DNA of 64,000 nucleotides from Stenopsyche tienmushanensis (GCA_008973525.1 WACJ01000417.1:62001-126000), one strand, 5' to 3'. Shown: positions 31,390 through 44,121, counted from the first letter of the stretch. The notes: a model not told the origin generated them from the sequence alone. Program-made: numbers and translations.

Positions 31390-33064
31390 CTATAAAACAG
31401 ATTATTCTCATCATCATTTATTATACCATCTTGTTAAGCATTTTAATGCTCTTTGATTTTTTTGGGCATATACCAAAAATACCAGATGGTCTTAATTATG
31501 AAAATAATTTAAAAAAGACGATATATCGGCTCATGGTATTTTTAACAATTCCCTGAAGCCGATGCATGTATTAAAAGGGTTAATTATCAATTATGAATAT
31601 TAGAATGTCAATTTTTGAAAAATAAAATGAGAAGTTTGAGAAGCACCTCACTTTTTTGGTGTACCGGATATCCTCACATAAATATAAAAAATATATTATT
31701 TGACAACCATTTGGATGTCTGAATAGAACCTATGTTAATCCTAAACATCCTCAATTGCCAAATGTTCCTAAATATGTACGTTTGGTTGGAAAAGCAATAA
31801 GTCATATCTATGGCCATTTGACAAGCACCATGATTTATAGGTGTTCGTTAATAGTTTTTTATAAAACTTTAGAATATAATTGGCTCGGAATGAATTAAAT
31901 TGAGTGCTTTATTTTGAACCCATAAATTCTTTAATAGGGCAGAGGTCAAATAAAAATTTATGTTTTTCTCCGCCAAAAAAAGGCTTAAATCCAATAACAA
32001 AATCCTGGCAAGGATATCGGAACGCCACATGGAGGCCCTATAGAAATTCCCAAGATGCTTTCGCAAAACTTTTTTCCCGAAAGAAAATATATGACCATAA
32101 GACGGCATAAATAACATTACATCGCTAGCTATAAATGTCTATAACCATTATTTAGGTTTTAATACCACACCGCCATTTGGAAGTTGCTCTTCTTAAGCAT
32201 ATAATAGAATTTTATTACTATCAATTTGCCGAAAATATATAGCAGATCCGGAAAATATATAATTCAGCCTCCATGTTCGCTACCATTCAGCGATATTAAT
32301 TGCCGATGGTCGAAAAAAGCTCGTCAAAGGCTTAAAATTCGCAAAGTATGATATTTTTCCGGGGGATGATTTATTTTATTAATGGACACGTTTAAATTAA
32401 AAGCCCCCAATTAATTATTCGGAGATATAACTGGGTCAAATGGTCGCGTAAAAAATGCGATTTTCGCATTATATTAATCGGGATCCGCGCGCAAAAAGGG
32501 GACGAAATTTTTTGCGTCCCAAATATTTACTTTGGGCGACCCTTCTATTTTAGGGGGCCCGTCATAATTTCCACGGGGCCCGGAAAAACCTATTAAGTTC
32601 GCTTGGAGCTCTAATGAATTCGAAAAAAGTTTAAGCGATTTATGATACGACATTAGTGACGAGTAATGAGAGTCATTCGCGGTAAAAGGGTTAAATTGTA
32701 CGCGAAGCGATTAAATGATATAAACGAAAGCTGTGAAAACGGCCCACATTCGGCTTCATTATGATAATGTGTTCGTAAGTCGGGGATGCAACGATAAAAC
32801 ATAAAAATGATATATATTTGACGTAGAAGTAGGATTAAATCAATTATTGGTTTAAAAAATGATTTGTAAAATGAAAAATGATTGTGGGAAATATAAGGGC
32901 TGAACTTCATGTACTCCAGAAATTTTTTTTTTAGTAAAACTTTATTCAATAATATATTCAATAAGGACTTTACGAAATTGTGGACTATGTGTGGTAATTG
33001 TAAATTGTTACTACAAGATTACTCCTTTAACTCCCTCACCGCGCTAAAAAACATTCGCGCGTTA
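31390..33064. other. Unique DNA, GC-richer patch at 32450-32640
   Basis: No gene or repeat copy was recognised. The 32530-32585 part contains two GGGGCCC-type palindromes (32553 and 32575). Confidence 0.4.
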
Positions 33065-33165
33065 CTATGATATGTATTTGGTACACCATATGAAATTTTG
33101 AACCGCGTATCTATTATAATTCATATCGATATTCCCGTTATTAGAGTCGAGTTGTAGTAAATACT
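33065..33165 (+). mobile_element. Family A copy 6 (internal fragment)
   Basis: CGTATCTATTATA.TTCATATCGATATTCCC.TTATTAGAGTCGAG.TGTAGTAAATAC matches the A interior. The fragment breaks off at the start of the adjacent C copy. Confidence 0.75.
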
Positions 33166-33167
33166 AC

Positions 33168-33337
33168 TTAGTGAATATTGTGTGCTATCGACAGTGTTTA
33201 TTTATTTAAATACAAGCTTCATACATGATACAGCAGTCCTCACAGATAAGTGGATTTGTATGACGATAAGTGGCGGACAAGCAAATATAGCATCTAAGAT
33301 TATGAAGATTTAAATTAGCTCACTACTCTAAGGGTTA
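33168..33337 (-). mobile_element. Family C copy 5 (left half, inverted)
   Basis: ATTGTGTGCTATCGACAGTG, GATAAGTGGATTTGTATGAC and GCAAATATAGCATCTAAG lead to the terminus CTCACTACTCTAAGGG, followed by TTAA (33336-33339 region). Confidence 0.8.
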
Positions 33338-33454
33338 ATTAGAAATTGACGATGATCATAATCATATGCTAATGTAGGTCAACCATTATAATCATCTTAA
33401 TTTGCGGTAGGTTAATAAATTCAAACAGAGCAGTATCAGCTTATAATCGTGTAG

Positions 33455-33496
33455 CGCTGTTAATCTGAGCAGATTTAATTCGCCAGATTAACAGCG
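33455..33496. repeat. Perfect 13-bp inverted repeat
   Basis: CGCTGTTAATCTG (33455-33467) and CAGATTAACAGCG (33484-33496) with a 16-base spacer. It lies just upstream of family F copy 2. Confidence 0.7.
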
Positions 33497-33517
33497 ACAT
33501 CCTCCGTCTCTCTTCTT

Positions 33518-33765
33518 CAGGTGCAATGTGTTTTTTAACAGCGCCATCTCTTGAGGCCCTACGGAGACATTGCACCTGCATATCGACGGATCGCTTCTTG
33601 CGCGTGCACCGTTGCTGGTTGGGTAGTGACGCGCAGGAGGCGGGAGCCAGGAGAGTCGTCGGTTAGCCTTGGTTGCGGGAGGTCGTCCTTCCTGCAGCCA
33701 GATCGATCTCTCTCTCTCTCGTATGGAATAAATAGTTATTCAGAGAAGAGAGTCTTTTAATTTGA
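33518..33765 (+). repeat. Family F copy 2, LTR-like repeat
   Basis: Second copy of the repeat at 1728. Here CAGGTGCAATGT (33518-33529) and ACATTGCACCTG (33567-33578) form a perfect 12-bp inverted repeat around the left part; copy 1 lacks the left arm. It ends near AGAGAGTCTTTTAAT. Confidence 0.6.
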
Positions 33766-35526
33766 TGCCCAGTCCAGTTCGTCCAGCAAAATCACGGTCC
33801 GATAGAAGAACGGACCCGTGCGTTAGCGCGGTCATCTCGATGAGCATGTTGGGGCGGGGAGCCACCCTATATACCTATGTAATTTGCTGGAGAATCCGAA
33901 GAGTGGGGGGGGGGGGCGTATATCGGAGATACAGATTCTTGTAGTATGCCACACGTTCATCAACATACTCAACGCCATCACCTATATCAAAGGTGTTCCA
34001 GTTTGATACGCACATTTCGACGAATGACTAGATTTATTTGAAACGTCACTGCCGTTGTAAAACTCCAAATTTGATTATAAGTAATTATTCATCAAGCCCC
34101 GATCCCTCATTTGGCCTACAATTTTTCGCGTAAAATAATACGCCCCCGGGCGCCAAAACTATGATTAATGATCCCCCGAGACTTGCGAAGTTCTCTCGGC
34201 AGTTGGCAGCACTGATTAAATCCTACGGAGTGAGTTTTCAGCATTAATTAATGAGTCCATAGAATTTTACGGCCTATATATGGTCGTAATTAACGTCTGT
34301 TTAATCGGTCGTTTCACGAGTAATTTGATCTGCGGTTTCACGCATAATTAATCCGGCGTATTACTTAACGGCCGCAGGTCTCAGTCGACGAGTCGACGCC
34401 GGCCGCCATCTTGCGGCTGAAATATGCACTTGCCGAAAAATCTGACAGCTTTGACAGCGCAGCGCCAACGACTGTTGCGACTTTCTTTTCAGCCGTGTTT
34501 TATAATCGTATTCGAGACGCAGAGATAAGAAAATGCCAATATATTATATTTTAAACCAGTCGCCGTTGCGATTGCGAAACGACAAGGCTGAATGATGGCC
34601 GAGTCACATAATTAATTTAATTTATTTGTTCGTCGCGTTTGTCCGCCATCTTGGCGTATGCACAAATGGCGACAAAGTCGCAGGTTTGCCAATCGAGCGA
34701 CTCAATCAGCGCATTCCGTCAAAAAGGCTGCGCCGATCTTTAAGATGTTAAATATTTTCGCCCGGTCATTAATCAATTGAAAGTTTGCACCAAAACTCTA
34801 ACAGGTCGACCCGATGAATTTCAATGGGGGTTTCTCCGAAATGCGAATTAATCACCCAAAGACCACCTACACGTCGCCTTCGAGATGAAGATGTTAATTT
34901 ATAAATAAAAAAAATGATATTGTAAAAAATTACTCTTCAAAGTGTTCATTAACACGAGCAACAATTATTTTATTTTCTTTCGAATTGATCGATGGTCTTC
35001 AAACTGTGATTAAAAAATGCATCGTTCATATAAGAACTTTAAATTGCGAGGATCGACCGATCTCTCGATCTCTGATTTTGACCAATTTAACTTTAGAATG
35101 CTACCATTTTCATGATCAAATATCGTCCAAAATTTTCTAACATTGGCTTCCTGGAATTGATTTCAGAAATTCGGGTTCAAGATTCTTATCGATAGTAAAT
35201 ATACTGTTTAATACATCACTTATATGATGATTCAATCAATTATCTCGAATAGTGGCTCGCTTAAATATGTGGAATTACAGCCCCCTTATTTCCATTATCG
35301 ATAACATTTAATATTATTAGTCCTTTTTTATTTAATTATTTATTTGTATAATATGTAATCATTAAGCCTAAGTTTGGTAGTTATCCTCAGTTTATGAAAA
35401 GGTTACAAAATTCATTGTATGGAACTGTGCTTTTCACAGTTCCAGCGGATTTATTTTAAAATTCCGTGTGTGTTATACTTAAAAACCGTCTACCGTGCAG
35501 CGCCCTCACTAATTTTGCTGCTACTG
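33766..35526. other. Unique DNA with a regulatory-looking block (34080-34880)
   Basis: No exon is supported. The block is GC-richer, dense in TAATTA and ATTAAT words (34240-34365), and has CCGCCATCTTG at 34403-34413 and 34643-34653, a match to the Pho/YY1 consensus. A poly-G run lies at 33906-33917. Regulatory function is an inference from motif content. Confidence 0.4.
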
Positions 35527-35840
35527 CAGTGGTTCTTAAACTTATGTAGTCCGCGAACCCTTTCTTGAGGAAAACTTCTTTCATGGACCTCCGTTAGAGT
35601 AATTTTTTTCGCGGACCCCCTCTTAAACAAACTTTTTTTTGGCGAACCCCATTCCTTGTGACTTAATTTTTCAAACAAACAAACATTTCTTGGACAAATA
35701 TTGATCGAAATAGATCTTTTTTAAATTTTTTTCCCGTAAATAATCCCACGAAAATATCTTGTTCCTGTACAGGATTTTTTAAAATATATTTCCGCGGACG
35801 ACCAGAAATGATTTCGCGGACCCCTATTTAAGAACCGCTG
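35527..35840 (+). mobile_element. Family D copy 4 with exact 8-bp duplication
   Basis: From CAGTGGTTCTTAAAC to TTTAAGAACCGCTG, 314 bases, flanked on both sides by TGCTACTG (35519-35526 and 35841-35848). This establishes D as a hAT-type MITE. Confidence 0.93.
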
Positions 35841-35956
35841 TGCTACTGCATACCTCACACTGTCCGGTTGCTTTCTCCAGCTGTTGAACTTTACTGTTAT
35901 TTAAAAAAAAACTTCATAGGGTTGTCGCCCATATTTGTATTGCTAGAATTGAACTA

Positions 35957-36075
35957 TTTGAGGAGTTAAGTCGCGTATTTGCGATCGAATTCCAGTGATT
36001 CAGAAAGAGCATTTTTACACGTTGAGCTCGGAAAGAAACAGAGATGGAGAGTGCCTTGCAGTTCGGAGATTGTGA
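35957..36075 (-). mobile_element. Family C copy 6 (fragment)
   Basis: TTGAGGAGTTAAGTCGCG, then GCGATCGAATTCCAGTGATT, CAGAAAGAGCATTTTTACAC and GTTGAGCTCGGAAAG; it ends in TTGCAGTTCGGAGATTGTGA. Confidence 0.75.
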
Positions 36076-36865
36076 ATGGAGGCATTTAGATCGATTTTAC
36101 TCAGTTTGATCGAAATTTTCAGAAATAATGAATATTATATGGGTTAAAATATGATGTATTACTGGCGATTTAAATTCAAGTTCTCAAAAATGGATTACTA
36201 GGTGTTTTCTTGTCGCGTATATGGCGGCATTCGATCATGCAATAAACAACTTGACTATCTGAAATACGATAAAAAAAGATACATTATTAGCATATGATGT
36301 TGATATCATTGACCAAAATGACAGAATTGTATTCTGTCATAATTGCCTTAGTATTTTGGGTAATATGTCATAAAACATAACCACTGATGATTGATTTGGG
36401 ATGAATTGTGTTTTTCCTCGGGACGTCAAGCTGATACCGGGTCCCATTTGGAGCGCTTCATTCTCGAATATGAAAGGGCATAACAATGATGACAATATCG
36501 TTCAGAAAAATGAGACGACGTCAAGAGTAGACATGGTCCATTAGCATGCGGCGAAGAAACAACAACAATGTCAGAACGAAGAAGAGACACGCACCAAACG
36601 CGCATAATTAGACGGAAGGAAAACGGGTGTGAACCATTTAGACCAGCAAGGGGTCCATGTTTGGTATACATGACATACATTACGATGACGGCCGACAATA
36701 TATATAAATAAGCTTAATAATTCACTAATGGAGCGTGTCGAAAGTTTGAGGGCCGCTGACCGCTGGCAATATCTCTTCATCCCACGCTGACACCTCCGTG
36801 GTGTTTCAGGATGGTGTTTTTTGCAGTCCAGGTATATGTAAAAAAGCATATTTTCCCTTGGATAA
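36076..36865. other. Unique DNA, no feature recognised
   Basis: An inverted piece of the 8661-8715 local repeat lies at 36207-36236 (GTCGCGTATATGGCGGCATT). The open frames at 36426-36849 have no recognisable domain. Confidence 0.4.
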
Positions 36866-36916
36866 TGGTCGAGTGGGTAAAGCGAACAATGAATGGCGAG
36901 GTCATGGGTTCGAGTC
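36866..36916 (+). repeat. tRNA-like polymerase III A and B boxes
   Basis: TGGTCGAGTGG (36866-36876) and GGTTCGAGTC (36907-36916) fit both internal promoter boxes at normal spacing. The acceptor and T-stem partners do not pair, so it is a tRNA pseudogene or SINE head rather than a working tRNA. Confidence 0.5.
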
Positions 36917-37399
36917 TGAAACCGCGTATGCCAATTTTTCTTTTGATATTAATTCGCATATCTCGCCCACATTCATATTTATCGAATGGTGTGGGATACT
37001 GGAGTAGTGATACGTATGAGGGATAATAAATATTTTTTATTTATTTGTTCGAAAGGAATTTAAGTCAATTGACATTCACTGCTAATATAATATATGCGCC
37101 AGGGTTAAGAAACATTTTTTAAATACCATGAACATTCCTTTTATGATGCCAAATCCATCTTCAGACGTAAGTGAATTTTCCAGGAATGGAAATTTTTTAT
37201 GTGATACTTTCATTGTATATGAAATTATAGGTAGAAAATTATCAAGGAATGAGTGGCGAAACTGTCATTTATATTTATATATTAAGAAGCAGGATATCAG
37301 GCTAAACCTGGATCGAAACGATCGGTAGTATGTGTCTAATTAAGATCCGCAGAACAATTTAAAATGTTTATTAAATCTTAAAACTATTCATATCATCCT

Positions 37400-37735
37400 T
37401 AACATAGAAGCTATATTCGTATGTCCACCACTTATCATCCGTACAAATACACTTATCTGTCAAGACCGTCGCAGCGTGTATGAAGCTTGTACATACATAA
37501 ATAAGCACTGTCGATAGTACACAATATTCGGTTCAATACACGTGAAATCGATTAATTTGGGTTATTATTAGTTGATAAATTTGGGTTATCGATCTATACA
37601 AATACAATATATTCTCTCCGTGTCTGTCTCTCTACAAACTCAACGTGCAAGACACTTTCCGTCTATGGCTGTCTCCGAGCTTAACGTGTAAGAAAGTCCT
37701 TTTTGAATCACTGGAATTTGGACACAACTCATTTT
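37400..37735 (+). mobile_element. Family C copy 7
   Basis: AGAAGCTATATTCGTATGTC through CGCAGCGTGTATGAAGCTTG, CGATCTATACAAATAC and the duplicated CTCTCCGTGTCTGTCTC / TTTCCGTCTATGGCTGTCTC segment to TTTTTGAATCACTGGAATTT. Both termini are eroded. Confidence 0.8.
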
Positions 37736-37794
37736 AGAACATTTTATTCAAAAGAAGGAATAAAATTTTCAACATGTGCATCCATACAATATTT

Positions 37795-38035
37795 TTACTA
37801 CGTCTATGTTATTTCTGAAAGTATAAACAGTAAGTTGACACAGTTTTATGGTAATCGGATGAACGGTATGGAATTGCATTAAATACGTACAAACAAACAT
37901 TGATTTGTATATGATTAACTATGCTTATGTTACTAGCGCAATCGTTAACAATAAGTGGACGAAGTTTTATTGCAATCTGATGAACGATATGGCAGCACAT
38001 TACATACGAACAAAGATAGATTAATTTTTATATAT
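37795..38035 (-). repeat. Family B copy 4
   Basis: Two inverted units: GGATGAACGGTATGGAATTG (37857) and CTGATGAACGATATGGCAGC (37978), each followed by an ACGTACAAACAAACATTGAT-like run. Confidence 0.75.
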
Positions 38036-39631
38036 TAGATGTAAGTACAGAAAATGCGAATTCACTATAGTTTAAATTTTCTTTAAAAAATTTCAATTGT
38101 GTATGAAAACTAGTACTGAAAACAAAGCTAATTAGTGCCTTCCAAGAAATGCAAAGACCTAAATCGCGATATTTGTTCAGAAGAAAAGCGAAGGTAGCTT
38201 TTGTACAGTCCTAGCCATTATTTTCGGCGAATGATGATTTTAACACGCAGAAAAATGAAAAAAAAGCTGAACAACATCCTGAACACACACGAATCGAGAT
38301 AATGCAAACACACGCCGCGATTGTTCAAACGCGCAAATAAAACTGCATATGCAGCCGCGTCATCAAAGACACAAACCCAAAGAGTCCTAAAAAAACAACG
38401 ATCCTCAAATGTGATTTTTTAGGTCCTCCGAAAAAGGCTGAGCTTTACACGTGTTAACAGCTTAAATCTTTCTCGGAATTCCGTCTGTTTATTTTTTGTC
38501 CATTAAAAAGCGCAGAGGCAGCAAAAAAAAATTGTCGAGGTGTACCACCGGTGCGCCTGAAGGTTGGTCACCGCACACAATCGTCGCCGTTTATGCGTTA
38601 TTATAGGAATTTAGACAATAATCCATTGCATTTTATCACGGAACGGTGAATATAATTGATGGTGCAATTATCTCGCGCCGGGGCTCATTGACGTGGGTGC
38701 ATATGCGCCCTGGGCGAAATTCTAAAATTTAACAATGAGAAAAAAATATATCATTATGGCTACTTTAAATCAAATCCACATAAATAATTGGCTTGGTAAG
38801 AGCTCATGGCACAGCTTGGCATTATTTATTTATACTCAAAAGCAGGGGAGGACAAATCTCAATTAAAAAATTAACATACCGAATACATTGCCCATTAATA
38901 TATTTAATATCCAATGTCTGTAAAGTATACTAGGTTAAATCATTGACACTATGGATACCAACAAATTAGGGAGATCAAGGGTTTTTTTATATTTTAAAGT
39001 AAATACTGAGATAATTAATAAAGTCTATCTATTTCGCAAAGCACAAATAGAGCTTAGCCCTTTGATGAGAATGCGCGCACATGCTGCGGGCGCACTCGAG
39101 TGATCCGGTGAGAGTATGCCCGCACATGTTGTGGATAGCGCTCCATAGCACTTTATTTAAAATGAAAAAATAGCTCATTCCCGGAATGCGTGCGCTACAA
39201 AAATTAATCCAAGGGATAACTCATAAGTCTGTTGACAAGATAAGTCATTTTTTCTTATGTACGCATAAACATTCTATTAAAATTGGCACGGCGAAAACGC
39301 GAAGCAACGCCAATTTCATACGACGAAAGAAAATATAATATTTATGACCAATAAAGCCTGGTTTACGACAATTTTCCACTGAGCGTTCCTAAAAAATCGC
39401 TCACGATGCATTTCGGTTATTAGGGCGTCCCATAAAAATGTTTATTGAGAGGCACCATTTGTTGGCTGAATAACTATATTTTAAAACGGTAAAACGTGTA
39501 AACGTAGATCACACGCTTTTTGACGCAAACATTGCGAATTTGATCTAAAAATGTGAACACATTTATAGGTGATCTGATTAAAATAGATATACAATTATTC
39601 AACGTTCTTATTATTCGTCACGGTTGATTGT
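38036..39631. other. Unique DNA, GC-richer in 38370-38720
   Basis: No gene or repeat copy was recognised. GAGAATGCGCGCACATGCTG and a partial copy GAGTATGCCCGCACATGTTG (about 39068 and 39112) form a short local duplication. Confidence 0.4.
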
Positions 39632-39635
39632 TTAA

Positions 39636-40002
39636 TCCTTTGAGAAGTGAGCTAATTTAAAATGATCATAAACTTAGATGCTATATTCGTATGTCCGCCA
39701 TATAATCCGTACAAATCCATTTATCTGACCGTCGCAGCGTGTATGAAGCTTGTACATAAATAAATAAACACATCATATTTGGTCATTTCTTCAAGTAAAC
39801 ATAAACAATACATTTGAAATCGATTCATTATATCATCCGCATATCATTGTTAGTCGATAAATTTGGGTTAACGATCTATACAATCGTACGATGTACGCAA
39901 GACACTCTTCGTCTCTGTTTGCCTCCGAACTCAGCGTGTAAGAATACTCTTTATGAGTCACTGGAATTCGGACACAACATTGTGTCTTACCTCTTTGAGG
40001 GG
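39636..40002 (+). mobile_element. Family C copy 8, both TTAA flanks present
   Basis: 367 bases between TTAA at 39632-39635 and TTAA at 40003-40006. It starts TCCTTTGAGAAGTGAGCTAA and ends TTACCTCTTTGAGGGG. The TTAA duplication is the piggyBac-type signature, so C is a TTAA MITE. Its right end matches copy 16, not copy 2. Confidence 0.88.
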
Positions 40003-41474
40003 TTAACAAGGATCCATTGGTAGCATCAGCACGTGTACGTAACTATGTTACAGAAGAAATAGTTTTAAGGTAAGTAGATCTTAAGTCGGATTTATAAATA
40101 ACATGCAATTAAGCAGCGCCCCGCTTGGCGATCGCTTTACTGATCGAATAGAAGGCGTCGAAAAGGGGGAAGATGGTCAGAAAAACGGATAAAGATAGCC
40201 GATCTATCTCTAAGAAGTTTATTTTTGTTTCAGACAGATGTGTTTCATGAACCGTGTCTCGGTGGAAAATTGCCGCAAAAAGTGTCTAAATCTTAAAATT
40301 TTGATTACTTTCCGGTTCTCCTAATACATTTGGTCATTATGAAAAATATTGGCGTATTCATAAAGCAAAATATCAAGTCATTGCTCACAGAATTGGGACA
40401 ATGCTATGACCAGACTACAGAAGACAAAATTACTCTACTATTTTTTATTGGTAAAATACGTCTAGGAATACCAATTGTTCCATCGCGGAATCCCAACTGT
40501 GCTTCACGGAATTAATTTTGCTATCACACTGCAATAAATTAATGCAAATCTTAAGATGGTACGTGTGATCTTTGAACTCATCTTCACCAAAACGTGTCTT
40601 CGCCACATTAACCATCGCAAGCACGCATGTGTACATTGCATGCATATGTCCATCTTCATGACATCAATAAAAATAATGAAACGTTTGGGGCATTTGACAT
40701 TAGCTCTTCAAATTTTCCTCCACGCAACGAAACAATGGATGTAAATCCAGGCAATAAAACCTTAAAAAAGTACTTCCTAGCAGTCAAAAGCGTACGTATA
40801 TGGATTGATTTATTCCGAAGTAAATTTATACGCGAGCATACGGACAAGTGTGTGATGATCGTAAAAAAATCACAATACATCGCGGGTCATTGTCATGTTA
40901 TTTATGAGTCACGCCTAGAAATAAAGTCCAGGCTAATGTTATCTGACTGACACTGAAATAGCTCCAGAGCATAAATAACATTTTGAGACAAAATTCTTCA
41001 TAAATAACACTACTGTGGCCATGTGGAGCAATCATGCACCCGAGCGAGATTGTTGCACTTTTCGTCCGAAGAGCATTCCGGATTCATAGTGTGCAGCGAA
41101 GATCCGAGGAGACCCTAAACGGCCGAAGCTCTAAATTATAGGGTCTTTTTATTGCGGCGATATCTTGCCTTACAAAAAATTACGGTTCCTATAAAATGCA
41201 GGGGTAAAAAATGTTAGACGAACGATTAAACCGTTTATTGGATACGCAGGAGGACGTCAGAAGTTGAGGAGCGGGTAAGAGGATAAGCTGTTTTTAAATT
41301 CCATTTTGAATTTTTAAATTCTTTCACTCAAAGTAAAAACTGTGCGTTGTGTAATATATAATAAAATAGGCAAAATAAAACACGCATGCAATAGAGGTGG
41401 CACGGCGCATGCGCGTAGTATCTCTATGATGTATGCCACAGACATAAACGCACTACACACGATTCACTATCTCC
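40003..41474. other. Unique DNA, no feature recognised
   Basis: A frame of 107 codons (40627-40950, plus) has no recognisable domain. A GCGCATGCGC palindrome lies at 41405-41414. Confidence 0.4.
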
Positions 41475-41478
41475 TTAA

Positions 41479-42033
41479 CCCTTATACTAGTGAGCTAATT
41501 TAAAATCATCAAAATGTTAGATGCTATATTTGCTTGTCCGCCACTTATTATCTATACAAATTCGATAGCATAGAATATTCGGTCATTTCTTCAAGTAAAC
41601 ATAAACAATACACTTGAAATCGATTAATTATATCATTAACACATCATTATTAGTCGATACATTTGGGTTAACGATCTATACAATCGTACGACGTACGCAA
41701 GATATTCTCTCCGTCACTGTCTCTCATTCAGAGTCCCCGACCTGCAAGATAATCTCCCCGCCTCTGTTTCTCTTCCAACTCAACGTGCAAGACATTCTCC
41801 GTCTCTGTCTGTCTCCGAGCTCAACGTTACCACTGCGTAAGATAATCATGCCCTGAAATTGCAGAATGTCTATCGTGGCATGTGCTGTGTAGTACATAGT
41901 ATCGTCCCGTTGGAACCACATGTCGTCGGTATCCAAATCATTCACTTTTGATTATCATAGGATAACATGTAAGAACTCTTTTTCTGAATCACTGGAATTC
42001 GCTCGCAAATAGGCGACCGTACTACCATACAGG
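41479..42033 (+). mobile_element. Family C copy 9 (long variant)
   Basis: Between TTAA at 41475-41478 and TTAA at 42034-42037. It contains three repeated segments of the CTCTCCGTC(A/T)CTGTCTCTC type (about 41705, 41757 and 41797) and an extra 100-base stretch, making it longer than copy 8. Confidence 0.82.
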
Positions 42034-42570
42034 TTAAGCATTGGACGACACTTCGAAGAATGAGGATTATAAACGTACTTTGCACCAACTTTCAGACAAA
42101 AAGTACTATCCTACCAAAATAAAAAGCGTTAATTAGTCGCTACCTTTATGCTACTTATATCACTCACACACACACGCGCAGTAGTGGCGAAGCTGCGCAT
42201 GCGCATAGCATGTCTAAAGTGTTTGAGGCAGAAACGGTTCTTCTTCTCTTTCCAACTAATTGTCGGTCGGAGTTTCACTTTTCGTGACGTTCAAGCCAAT
42301 TTTCCCTGCCGCGCCTATACAAGTTTCACTTCAAAAAATGCTCTTATTTATCAACCAATTCCAAAGATCAAAAAATCATGGAACCTTCGTTGTTCTTGAG
42401 ATGACGATTAATCGGGTTTTTAGATATTCATACATTTAATAATGTTTCTAAATAAATGTGTTTTTTTATCATTGTAGTCTTCCATTCCAGATAATTGAAG
42501 CTTTCTCCATATTTTCTATTATTACAGGATGTGTCCCAAAATTATGGATCGTCCTAATTGTTGCTATATT
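42034..42570. other. Unique DNA, no gene recognised
   Basis: TGCGCATGCGCA lies at 42194-42205. TACAGGATGTGTCCCAAAAT at 42523 resembles the terminus of TA-target insect MITEs, but no partner end was found. Confidence 0.4.
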
Positions 42571-42572
42571 AA

Positions 42573-43120
42573 CCTTTTCGTGAGTACTTACGGAAATATC
42601 CGTTTTGACCTTCACTATTCAGAAAGAGCACTCTTGTGCATTGAAGCTCCGAGGCGGACAAAGACAGAGAGAACTTAGCGCAGTTCAGGAGACTGAGACG
42701 GAGAGCTTTCTCTCATGCATCTCATGATTGTATAGATCGTTAAGCCCAAATTTATCCACTTATAATGATTTCGATTTCAAGTGTGTTATTTTTTTACGCA
42801 AAGAAACGACCGAATATTGTGTGTTATCGAGAGTGTTTGTTTATTTAACTGCTTGCTGTTCTTCGCTGCGTGTTGAATGAGTATTGTCCAATTATCATTT
42901 CCTTCTAAAGGAGGAGCACTTGAAACGATTTTTTGTGCATTGTTTATGTAAAGAAATGAAGTGGTCTTGTATGCACTATCAAGTGTTCATTTACAATTGA
43001 CTCTGCCTCGAATTGAAGATTGTCTTACGCTGATTAGGAGCTGACAGAAAGTAATCGGTGTAAAGCGATTATGACATCAACGACTTCATCGATTTTAAAT
43101 TTGCTCACTAACGAAAAGGT
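42573..43120 (-). mobile_element. Family C copy 10 with own inverted ends
   Basis: TTAA (42569-42572) then CCTTTTCGTGAGTACT; the other end is GCTCACTAACGAAAAGGT followed by TTAA (43121-43124). The termini match each other but differ from CCCTTTGAG, so this is a variant subfamily. The inner blocks (GAGCACTCTTGTGCATTGAA, CTCATGATTGTATAGATCGT) are standard C. Confidence 0.8.
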
Positions 43121-43124
43121 TTAA

Positions 43125-44117
43125 ATTCAAAGTTTTAGCAATAGACGACCATCCTTCTGAATTTTCCAGCACAGATCATCCTAAAATCGAACTCTACAAG
43201 TATAATTCACAATTCATCGACCGTGTAAAATCGAATTCGTGCTATAAAAGTACTTTGTGTATTTGTGAACGTTTATCTGGCAAGTCACGTGGGTGAACGA
43301 ATTGAGCAATTCTTCTTGGGATTTTATTAGAAAAGAATACAATAAGTCCATTTCTTTCTTTCCTAAACGAATTTTAGAATTGCTCCTATACTTGCAATGA
43401 CTTCCCTGACAGCCATTGTAAATTCAAAGATGTTAATCTATATTGTCTTCATTCTAATTACTATTCTAATCATTAGATCTGCATTAAGAACCTCATACAC
43501 TAAGAGATTTTACGTGTTTTTAGGCGCAAAGAAGGAAAGACAGCCCATCAGATCATCTAATTCATACATGCTCACATTATTTAAATCGCATTAATGAATA
43601 TTGTACATCAAGCTGCGAATTTGCATAAATTCTCACATTAAATTTGAGCTCGGAGATAACAAAATTTACGCCAAGAGGTTATTAAGACCGCCTAGGTCTT
43701 CGCACGAGATCAAGTTCCATCGCCGTTAACGGTCCTTGTGCAGATTGAACATTTACTATATGTGTAATTATTTTCCTGGATGTTAAATCATTCGGGATGA
43801 TTATTTGCGTTCCCCACGAATGATGCCCTTTTTTTTGGTCTTATTAATGAAAATATCTTCCAGCATCCCAAATAGATCGCACCGAAATAGCCGGTGGGAA
43901 GATCGCTCCCGACCAAAATATTCATTCATAATTGGATCGGAAGCTGAATGCGGATGTAAGTCCGAAAATCGGATATTTATGACATCTGGACTGTAAACAT
44001 GCTTAGTTTTGAACCTTGATTTACGCGGTTTTGATCGTTAATAATTTACATACATATTTGTAAAATATTTTGCTATAGCATGCAAATTTATTGAAGACGA
44101 AAAAAGAAGTACAAAGA
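43125..44117. other. Unique DNA, no gene recognised
   Basis: A 65-codon frame at 43397-43594 has one hydrophobic helix-like stretch (IYIVFILITILII) but no known family and no supporting context. Confidence 0.35.
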
Positions 44118-44121
44118 TTAA

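Noticed and set aside
36852..36930. Possible tRNA gene
   Set aside because: A and B boxes are present but acceptor and T stems do not pair; kept only as a tRNA-like repeat.
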